Assembly (NCBI RefSeq): GCF_030817535.1
Contig: NZ_JAUSZL010000002.1
Span: forward strand, 8,308,001 to 8,372,000
Direction of reading: 5' to 3'
From: Streptomyces sp. V3I8
Lineage (GTDB): Bacteria > Actinomycetota > Actinomycetes > Streptomycetales > Streptomycetaceae
Length of the DNA: 64,000 nt
The position numbers and the translations under genes were made by a program. Each line of letters starts with the position of its first letter. The first letter of the stretch is position 1. Positions 57,713-64,000 of this stretch are shown here, in pieces. The notes beneath the pieces are model-generated. The model had not been told where the DNA came from, did no database searches, and saw nothing but the letters and a program-made list of their open reading frames with translations.

Positions 57713-58189
57713 ATGGACCGAACCGACACGACCATCATCGGGTCCGCGGGTCTGCCCGGGGGGACGTCACCTGCGGCGGTGCCGATCGCGACGCCGTCCG
57801 CCACGGCACCGGTCACGACCGCGGCGATGGCCCGTGCGTATGCGCGCGACGTGGTGCTGGAGCAGTGGAACCGGCCGGGCCGCGCGGCCACCGAGGCCGC
57901 CGTCATCGACCTGCTGCTGGTCGTCTCCGAACTGGCCGCGAACGCCGTCCGGCACGGCGGCGGACTGGCCGGTTTCGAGGTGACGCCCAGCGACGGGGGA
58001 GTGCGACTGGCCGTGCGTGACCACAGCGATGTCGTCCCGTCCGCGGCCTTCGGCACGGGGGGCTTCCCCGCGCGGCACCACGGCAACGGCTACGGCTGGC
58101 CGGTGATCATCCGGCTGGCGCGCGAGATCACCGTCGAGAGGTGCCCGGAAGGCGGCAAGATCATCAGCGTACTGGTGCCGCTCGTCTGA
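57713..58189 (+). CDS. RsbW-like ATP-binding (anti-sigma kinase family) protein 1
   Basis: A 158-aa protein with an HATPase_c fold: N-box VIDLLLVVSELAANAVRHGG and G-box-like GNGYGWPVIIRLA. The first 40 residues are Thr/Pro/Ala-rich. The ATG at 57713 begins the conserved part; the open frame continues upstream only with low-complexity sequence. Its sigma or STAS partner is unknown. It is convergent with a second, related gene 66 bases away. Confidence 0.85.
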   Translation: MDRTDTTIIGSAGLPGGTSPAAVPIATPSATAPVTTAAMARAYARDVVLEQWNRPGRAATEAAVIDLLLVVSELAANAVRHGGGLAGFEVTPSDGGVRLAVRDHSDVVPSAAFGTGGFPARHHGNGYGWPVIIRLAREITVERCPEGGKIISVLVPLV

Positions 58190-58255
58190 CGGGCCGCTCG
58201 TCCGGCGGGCCCTCTCCGGGGGGTCCGCCCACACCGGTCCGCCCCCGGCCGGCCG

Positions 58256-58690
58256 TCACCACGGCAGGAACACATGGATGTCCTTGCCCTTGTCGGTGAC
58301 CACCACACTGACCTGGTCGCACAGGGTGTGGATCAGGTGCCAGCCGACACCTCCGCCGCCCCGGCCGGGATGGAACGGGCGGGGCGCGGGCGGTGTGGTG
58401 CTGGTGTCGTGCAGGGTCACGTGCACACCGTCGAACGTGCGGCGCAGACACAGCTCGAACGGGCCCGGCGCGTACTGCACCGCATTGGCCGCCAGCTCCG
58501 TGACGACCAGGAGGATGTCGTCCCAGTGCTCCGGGGCGGCCGGTGGTGAAGCGCGCGTGAGCGCGAGCAGGAACTCCTCGGCGGCGATACGCGCGCCCGT
58601 CACATTGGGCAGCTCCCCGTCGAAGGTGGTCGTCCGGGTGTACTTCTCCTCAGAAGGCAGTTTTCTGTCCCCACGCGGCTCGGTCGCCAT
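58256..58690 (-). CDS. RsbW-like ATP-binding (anti-sigma kinase family) protein 2
   Basis: A 144-aa HATPase_c protein with N-box DILLVVTELAANAVQYAPG and G-box GGGGVGWHLIHTLC. GGAAGG lies 4 bases before the ATG. It is a tail-to-tail neighbour of the previous gene. Kinases of this shape phosphorylate STAS proteins or bind sigma factors; with one STAS protein in the window, competition or a partner elsewhere is possible. Confidence 0.88.
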   Translation of the reverse strand: MATEPRGDRKLPSEEKYTRTTTFDGELPNVTGARIAAEEFLLALTRASPPAAPEHWDDILLVVTELAANAVQYAPGPFELCLRRTFDGVHVTLHDTSTTPPAPRPFHPGRGGGGVGWHLIHTLCDQVSVVVTDKGKDIHVFLPW

Positions 58691-58978
58691 TGCGCCTTCC
58701 CCAGCCCGTTCCCCGCAGGCTGTGCTGATCCCGTGCTTTCACCGCTGCTGCTTCCCGACGGCGGGAGGCTTACTCGTACAGGTCCGGTGGGGATGGTAAA
58801 CGATCCGGAATGCGGTGGTCTCCAGTGATTCCCGTGCGGTCGGCGAGTACCACGATCGGGGCGAGTCATGGGTCCTTGTCCGGCAGACCGTGTCCCGGGC
58901 CTGTTTCCGCCGGACGGGGGCATACGGAGGTCTGGAGCGGGAGCCGATCCCGCTCCGTGACCGGAGAGAGGAAAATCC

Positions 58979-59155
58979 GTGCTCGGCATCGCAGCTGCAG
59001 TACTCTTCTTCATCGCGTTCCTGATCAACGCCGCGGACATCGCGACGAACGACACCTTCACCTCGACGAACGTGATGCTCATCGGGCTGACCGTACTGGC
59101 CCTGCACACCGCGGGCGTGGGCACCGGGTGGGGGAGCAGGGGCCGCAGGCGGTGA
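58979..59155 (+). CDS. Small membrane protein (58 aa)
   Basis: Reads MLGIAAAVLFFIAFLINAAD, then ATNDTFTSTNVMLIGLTVLA and LHTAGVG with a basic tail: two hydrophobic helices joined by a polar loop. Similar short proteins are common and uncharacterised in streptomycetes. The GTG at 58979 has GAGAGGA 6 bases upstream, and a strong terminator follows the stop. Confidence 0.75.
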   Translation: MLGIAAAVLFFIAFLINAADIATNDTFTSTNVMLIGLTVLALHTAGVGTGWGSRGRRR

Positions 59156-59189
59156 CGAGCGGGACACCGCCCCGGCACGTGGTCCACAG

Positions 59190-59235
59190 GAGAGCGGACC
59201 GCACGGCGACAGTCGTCGCTGTGCGGTCCGCTCTC
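59190..59235. terminator. Bidirectional terminator, 21-bp stem
   Basis: The arms 59190-59210 and 59215-59235 pair with one mismatch around AGTC, between the small membrane protein and the convergent GH30 gene. Confidence 0.88.
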
Positions 59236-59284
59236 CCGTTCCCCGGGACGGCCCGGATCGCCGGGTACGCCGTGCCGTACGCGG

Positions 59285-61348
59285 TCAGCCGGTCCGGCCG
59301 GACACCTCGGTGACCTTCCAGCGCTGGTTGGCGCCGGAGTTGGGCGTCCACAGCGTCACGGACGCACCTTCGTGCGTGGCCTGGCCGCCGACCTCCAGGA
59401 GGCGTCCGGTGGCCGCGTTGACGAGGGTCCAGGTGCCGTCACCGGTCGACGACATGATCCACTGGGCGGCCCGGTCGCGCGGGCCGGTGTCGGCCTCCAG
59501 CACCGGGGCGCCGTCACGGACGGCCAGCCGCTTGCCCTCCACCGGGTTGCCGAACACGTACCGCTGCCGGTTGCCGGTGTCGCCGGAGACCTGGCGCAGC
59601 TTCCACTGCTGACCTGCCGCCTGCTGCGCCGCGGCCGTCGCGCTCCTGATGACCAGGCCCGTGCCGTCGTCGGCGACGGTCAGCGCCTTGCCGCTCTGGA
59701 CGCCGGTCAGCTCGTAGGTGTGGCCCTTGCGCAGTTCGGCGGCGTCCTTCGCGACCCCCGAGACGCCCTTGACCAGGAAGGAGGTCACGGACTGCGCGGG
59801 CACGGTGAAGGTGGCCCTGCGGTCGGTGACCCTGACGGCCGCGCGGCGGTCGAGTTTGCCGTCGGCGCTGGTCACGACGGGGATGACGGTGGCGTTGCGG
59901 CCGACCTTGCCGAACTTGGAGAGGTCGACGGTGACCGCGCGGGCCTCGGTGGTGCTGTTGACGTGGACGACCGTCGCTCCGTCGCCCTTCCTGGTGACGG
60001 CGGCGGCGCTGGACGTGTCGTCCGTCTTGATCAGCCGGTCACCGGGCCTGATGTAGTGCGTGAAGTTGCGGGCCGTGTCGAACTTCGTGTTCGTGTAGAT
60101 GGGGCAGGACTCGAGGGTGTCCTTCGAGGTGCAGCTGAACGGGAGCTGGATACTGCCCCAGTTGCCGCCCTTGGCGGACTCGCCGCCCGGCTTCATGTTG
60201 TCGTGGTCCTCGACGGGCTGCCAGAACACCCACGCCGTGGGCTCCAGTTCCCGCAGGTCGTCGACGATGTGCTGGGCCAGACCCAGACCCGGCCGCATGT
60301 CCGTGAAGCTCTGGCCGTCGCCCCAGTCGCCCTCGACCTCGCTCATCCACAGCGGCTTGCCGGCCGCCTTGGCCAGGTCGCGTACGGCGGTGCGCTGGCC
60401 GGTGCCGTAGGTGTGGACGTTCATCTGGCCGACCAGGTCCCGCACGTCCTGCGGGTAGCTGTTCCAGTTCTGCGCGAAGGTGGACGGGTTGGTCTCGTCC
60501 ATCGCCGAGATGTCCGCCTCGGTCTTCGCCTTCTTCAGCGCGGGAGCCAGGGCGTCGATCACCTTCCGCTGGAGCTCGGGACCGATGTGGGCCCCTTCCT
60601 GACGGCCGCCGACGGGCTCACCGTCAGCGCCGAGGCGGGTGCTCCAGTAGCTGGTGTTGGGCTCGTTGAACGGGTCGACGGTGTCGACCTCGATGCCCTC
60701 GGCCTTCTCGAGGCGCCTGGTCGCGCCCGCCAGGTAGGCGGCGAAGTCGTCGACCGACTCGGCCTTGAGCTGGTCCTCGGTCGCGTCGAACCCGCCGGAC
60801 ACGTAGCCGCTCCTCGTCATCCACCACGGCGGGGAGTTGCTGAAGGTCTCCCAGTGGTCGATGTCGTCCTTGATGCGGTCGACCCACCAGCGCTGCGTGG
60901 CGTCGGCGTCCTTGTTCCAGTCGGCCGGATCGTCGGCGCTCCACCAGTCGGTGTCCTCGCGGGTGGTGCCGGCCGGCGCCTTCCACCAGCCCTCCACCGC
61001 GCCACCGGCCCGCAGGTAGTCCTTGACGTCGGGGGCGTTGCCACCGCCGATGTTGTAGCGGGCGATGTTCAGCGCCAGGCCGTCGTCCCCGAAGAGGAGC
61101 CGGGCGAGCTTCTCGCGTATCTCCTTCGGGTAGTCGCCGGTCGCGTTGGCGAACCAGACCAGGCTGGTGCCCCAGCCCTCGAACTTCTGCTGCTCGTAGG
61201 AGGGGTCGGGCCGGACGGTGACCGAGGCGGTGTCCGCCGTCCGGACCTGCGCGGTGGAGGCGGGGGCCAGGGTCAGGGCGGCCCCGGTGGCCAGTGCGGT
61301 GAGTGCGGCGGCTCCGAGGAGACGTCCGCTGCGGGCAGTGCGTGCCAT
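59285..61348 (-). CDS. Secreted GH30 endo-beta-1,6-galactanase-like enzyme with ricin-type lectin domain
   Basis: A 687-aa protein. A signal peptide (LLGAAALTALATGAALTLAP) is followed by a GH30 TIM barrel with the acid/base Glu in DPFNEPN (about 229) and the nucleophile Glu in LWMSEVEGDWG (about 337). A beta domain comes next, then a C-terminal ricin B/CBM13 lectin (about 545-687) with repeated Q-x-W (QQWKL, AQWIM, QRWKV). Similar architectures act on beta-1,6-galactan side chains of arabinogalactan. It is the last gene of a minus-strand cluster behind GH42, 69 bases away, and is probably co-transcribed with it. Confidence 0.87.
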   Translation of the reverse strand: MARTARSGRLLGAAALTALATGAALTLAPASTAQVRTADTASVTVRPDPSYEQQKFEGWGTSLVWFANATGDYPKEIREKLARLLFGDDGLALNIARYNIGGGNAPDVKDYLRAGGAVEGWWKAPAGTTREDTDWWSADDPADWNKDADATQRWWVDRIKDDIDHWETFSNSPPWWMTRSGYVSGGFDATEDQLKAESVDDFAAYLAGATRRLEKAEGIEVDTVDPFNEPNTSYWSTRLGADGEPVGGRQEGAHIGPELQRKVIDALAPALKKAKTEADISAMDETNPSTFAQNWNSYPQDVRDLVGQMNVHTYGTGQRTAVRDLAKAAGKPLWMSEVEGDWGDGQSFTDMRPGLGLAQHIVDDLRELEPTAWVFWQPVEDHDNMKPGGESAKGGNWGSIQLPFSCTSKDTLESCPIYTNTKFDTARNFTHYIRPGDRLIKTDDTSSAAAVTRKGDGATVVHVNSTTEARAVTVDLSKFGKVGRNATVIPVVTSADGKLDRRAAVRVTDRRATFTVPAQSVTSFLVKGVSGVAKDAAELRKGHTYELTGVQSGKALTVADDGTGLVIRSATAAAQQAAGQQWKLRQVSGDTGNRQRYVFGNPVEGKRLAVRDGAPVLEADTGPRDRAAQWIMSSTGDGTWTLVNAATGRLLEVGGQATHEGASVTLWTPNSGANQRWKVTEVSGRTG

Positions 61349-61417
61349 CGTGTGCTCCCAACGGGGGTGTGGTCGCTGCGCGGTGGATTGCGGTGGTGCG
61401 GGAAGGACTGCGTGCGG

Positions 61418-63466
61418 TCAGGCGGTGGGCCGGCGCAGTACGGCGACGCCCCGGGGTCCGAGGACGAGACCGCCCTCGGCGTCGGTGCCGGTGTCGCCGG
61501 CCAGGACCTCTCCGGCGAGCCCGGCCAGGGCCACGCTCCCGTCGGTCCGGTTGACCAGGAACAGGAAGCGGCCTTCGGGTCCGCGGCGCACGGTCAGCTC
61601 GACCGATCCCCGCGCCGCGGCGGGCAGTTCGCTCTCCACGCCGGCCGGACCGAGCAGCGCAGGCAGCAGCCCGGCCAGCCCTTCGGCCCCGAGCCGGGTG
61701 GACACGTACGCCGCCGACCCCTGACCCGTGGCACGGCGGGTGACGGCGGGCCGCCCCGCGTACGCGCCGGTGCGGTAGTGGGCCAGTACCTCCACCGCGG
61801 GATCGGTGACGTCGATCCGGTCGGTCCACAGGGTGCCCGTGAGGGCCCCGTCCAGTTCGACGCAGTCACCTTCGAGCAGCGGACCGAACTCCTCGATGCG
61901 GATGCCCAGCAGTTCGCGCAGGGCGCCCGGGTGACCGCCGAGCCAGACGTGGTCGTTCTCGTCGACCACTCCGGAGAAGTACGTGGTGACGAGGTGGCCG
62001 CCGGTCTCCGCGTACCGCGTGAGCTCCTTGGCCAGGGCGGCCGGGACCACGTGCAGCACGGGCGTGATCAGGACGTCGTACCGGTCGAGGTCGGCCGTCG
62101 TGGTCACGACGTCGGCGCGGACGCCGAGGGTGTGCAGCGCCGAGTACCAGTCCAGGGCTTCCCGGCGGTAGTCGAGGAGGGCGGTGGGGTGCGAGTCCTG
62201 CTCGCTCGCCCACCACGACTCCCAGTCGTAGACGATGCCCACCCGGGCCGGCTCCCGCTCGGAGCCCGCGACCGGTGCCAGCACCTTGAGGGTCCGTCCC
62301 AGCTCGGCGACCGCGCGGAAGACCTCGCTGTCGGCGCCGGCGTGCGGCACCATCGCGGAGTGGTACTTCTCGGCGCCCGCGGCCGACTGGCGCCACTGGA
62401 AGAAGCACACGGCGTCGGCGCCGTGCGCGACGTGCAGCAGTGCGTCGCGGGCCAGTTCGCCGGGAAGCTTGGCCACGTTGACGGGCTGCCAGTTGACCGC
62501 GCTGGTGGAGTGCTCCATCAGGAACCACGGGCGGCCACTCGCGATGCCGCTGGTGAGGTTGGCGGAGAAGGACAGCTCGTCGCGGTCCTGCGGGCCCGGG
62601 TGGACGTAGTGGTCGTTGGAGACGAAGTCGATCTCGCCCGCCCAGTCGGGGTAGTTCATGCCCCTGGTGCCGCCCATCACCATGAAGTTGGTGGTGACGG
62701 GCACGCCGGGCGTGATCTCCCGCAGCACGTCCCGCTCCGCGACCAGGTACTCCTTCAGCGCGTCGGAGGAGAAGCGCTTGAAGTCCAGCTGCTGGGTGGG
62801 GTTCGGGTGGGAGGCGGCCAGCCGGGGCGGCAGGATCTGCTCCCAGTCGCTGTAGCGCTGCGACCAGAAGGCCGTGCCCCAGGCGTGGTTGAGGGCGTCG
62901 AGGGTGGTGTAGCGGGCGCGCAGCCAGTCGCGGAAGGCACGGGCCGCGTCGTCCGAGTAGTCGTAGACGTTGTGGCAGCCCAGCTCGTTGGAGACGTGCC
63001 AGGCCACCAGTGCGGGGTGGTCCGCGTACCGCTCGGCCATCGTCCGCACCAGGCGCAGCGCGTGGTCGCGGAAGACGGGCGAGGTGGGCCGCCAGTGCTG
63101 CCGCGCCCCCGGCCACACCGTCTCACCGGCGGCGGTCACCGGAAGGATCTCCGGGTGGGCCGTGGTGAGCCAGGGCGGCGGGGACGCGGTGGCGGTGGCC
63201 AGGTCGACCCCGATGCCGCCCGCGTGCAGGAGGTCCATCACCTCGTCGAGCCAGGCGAAGTCCCACTCGTCCCGGGCCGGCTGGATGCGGGCCCAGGAGA
63301 AGATCCCCACGGAGACCAGGTTGACGCCGGCCTCCTGCATCAGCCGGACGTCCTCCTCCCACACCTCGCGAGGCCACTGCTCGGGGTTGTAGTCGGCGCC
63401 GTACGCGAGGCGTGGCGTGCGGTCACCGTCCGGCCCGTCCAGCTGGGACAGGAGGGTGGAGATCAT
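61418..63466 (-). CDS. GH42 beta-galactosidase
   Basis: A 682-aa cytosolic enzyme (no signal peptide) opening YGADYNPEQWPREVW, the GH42 signature. The acid/base Glu is in VSNELGCHN (about residue 160) and the nucleophile in FLMEHSTS (about 318). A trimerisation (glutaminase-like) domain and a C-terminal beta domain follow. It should cleave galactose from imported galacto-oligosaccharides. GGAAGGA lies 5 bases before the ATG. It is preceded by a sugar-binding protein gene and followed by the GH30 gene, so degradation outside, import and hydrolysis inside are all represented. Confidence 0.93.
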   Translation of the reverse strand: MISTLLSQLDGPDGDRTPRLAYGADYNPEQWPREVWEEDVRLMQEAGVNLVSVGIFSWARIQPARDEWDFAWLDEVMDLLHAGGIGVDLATATASPPPWLTTAHPEILPVTAAGETVWPGARQHWRPTSPVFRDHALRLVRTMAERYADHPALVAWHVSNELGCHNVYDYSDDAARAFRDWLRARYTTLDALNHAWGTAFWSQRYSDWEQILPPRLAASHPNPTQQLDFKRFSSDALKEYLVAERDVLREITPGVPVTTNFMVMGGTRGMNYPDWAGEIDFVSNDHYVHPGPQDRDELSFSANLTSGIASGRPWFLMEHSTSAVNWQPVNVAKLPGELARDALLHVAHGADAVCFFQWRQSAAGAEKYHSAMVPHAGADSEVFRAVAELGRTLKVLAPVAGSEREPARVGIVYDWESWWASEQDSHPTALLDYRREALDWYSALHTLGVRADVVTTTADLDRYDVLITPVLHVVPAALAKELTRYAETGGHLVTTYFSGVVDENDHVWLGGHPGALRELLGIRIEEFGPLLEGDCVELDGALTGTLWTDRIDVTDPAVEVLAHYRTGAYAGRPAVTRRATGQGSAAYVSTRLGAEGLAGLLPALLGPAGVESELPAAARGSVELTVRRGPEGRFLFLVNRTDGSVALAGLAGEVLAGDTGTDAEGGLVLGPRGVAVLRRPTA

Positions 63467-63517
63467 CGTGGTCCTTCCGGGGTTGCACAGGGGGCGGCGT
63501 CGGGGACTTCGCGTCGG

Positions 63518-64000
63518 CTACTCGACGGTGAAGCCCTGCTCCTTGCCGTACTTGACGGAGGCGTCCTGCCAGGACTTCAGGCCGTCGATGAGCTTGGTGC
63601 TGCCGACGTAGGCCTTGCCGACGGTGTCGTTGAAGATCGAGTTGGCGTACTGCTGGAAGGGCAGGTACGACCAGTCGTCGGCGACGTTGGCGGCGGAGTC
63701 CGCGAAGATCTCGTTGGCCTTCTGGCCGCCGAAGTACTCGAACTCGGTGTTGAGGAACGCGTCGGTCTTGAGGTCGGCGGTGGTCGCCGGGAAGGCGCCC
63801 TCCTTGACGCGGCTCTGCACGCCCGCACCGGAGTTGGCGTACTCGACGAAGGCGTAGGCCAGTTCCTTGTTCTTGCCCAGCGCGGGCAGGGCGAGGGAGC
63901 TGCCGCCGTTCTCCGCGCTGGCCTTGTCGCCCTTGGTCCAGGCCGGCATGGGCGCGGCGCGCCAGTCACCGGAGGCGTTCGGGACGCCGGTGACGAAGTT
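63518..64000 (-). CDS. ABC sugar transporter solute-binding protein, C-terminal part (5' end outside window)
   Basis: About 160 residues of the C-terminal half of a CUT1-type solute-binding lipoprotein: WTKGDKASAENGGSSLALP, then LAYAFVEYANSGAGVQSRV and the aromatic-rich WSYLPFQQYANSIFND. The pattern is like sugar-binding proteins for galacto- or xylo-oligosaccharides. It ends 51 bases before the GH42 start on the same strand. The rest of the gene and any permease genes lie beyond the window edge. Confidence 0.85.
   Translation of the reverse strand, partial: NFVTGVPNASGDWRAAPMPAWTKGDKASAENGGSSLALPALGKNKELAYAFVEYANSGAGVQSRVKEGAFPATTADLKTDAFLNTEFEYFGGQKANEIFADSAANVADDWSYLPFQQYANSIFNDTVGKAYVGSTKLIDGLKSWQDASVKYGKEQGFTVE

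Overview
The window is high-GC DNA with the gene content of a Streptomyces-type actinomycete. The evidence is the four-gene GlgE alpha-glucan locus, several SigB/F-type partner-switching regulators, streptomycete-specific families (DUF5133, DUF6629, small hydrophobic proteins), Tat/Sec-secreted hydrolases, many GTG starts, and long GC-rich hairpins between convergent genes. I saw no rRNA, tRNA, CRISPR array, insertion sequence or prophage.

Layout. 1-1057: the end of a two-component system. 1245-8738 (minus): the GlgE pathway operon glgE-treS-mak-glgB. glgE carries an apparent single-base frameshift near 8470, and an array of eight CCGTCATG units lies just upstream. 8874-10008: a DUF5133 gene and a divergent small regulator-like gene. 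10121-18209: a secreted GH106-type glycosidase with a readable promoter/operator, a LysR regulator divergent from a small Dabb-like protein, an acyl-CoA ligase and an alpha/beta hydrolase. 18242-26586: a secreted NLP (NPP1) protein, a GT39-like membrane glycosyltransferase, a secreted EEP-fold protein, a DUF6629 membrane protein, an M4 metalloprotease and a LuxR-type regulator. 26708-39454: a large secreted subtilase, a TauD-type dioxygenase, a thioesterase-like protein, a PadR/quinone-oxidoreductase pair with a palindromic operator, a GNAT acetyltransferase, a GH127 enzyme with a LamG domain nested in its catalytic domain, and a MarR (OhrR-like)/HSL-hydrolase divergent pair.

39764-58690 is a dense stress-signalling island. 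It has three SpoIIE-type PP2C phosphatases, two paralogous MarR regulators, one STAS anti-anti-sigma factor, three RsbW-like ATPases, two divergent SigB/F-type sigma factors, and a soluble hybrid kinase with seven HAMP units. It also holds likely output genes: Dps, a 56-aa hydrophobic protein, and a PRC-barrel protein behind a SigB-like promoter. The parts needed for partner switching (kinase, antagonist, phosphatase, sigma) are all present, but which protein pairs with which cannot be read from sequence.

59285-64000 (minus) begins a polysaccharide-utilisation cluster: a GH30 endo-galactanase-like enzyme with a ricin-type lectin domain, a GH42 beta-galactosidase, and the C-terminus of a sugar ABC solute-binding protein. 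With the GH106 and GH127 enzymes, it suggests feeding on plant arabinogalactan and rhamnose-containing polymers.
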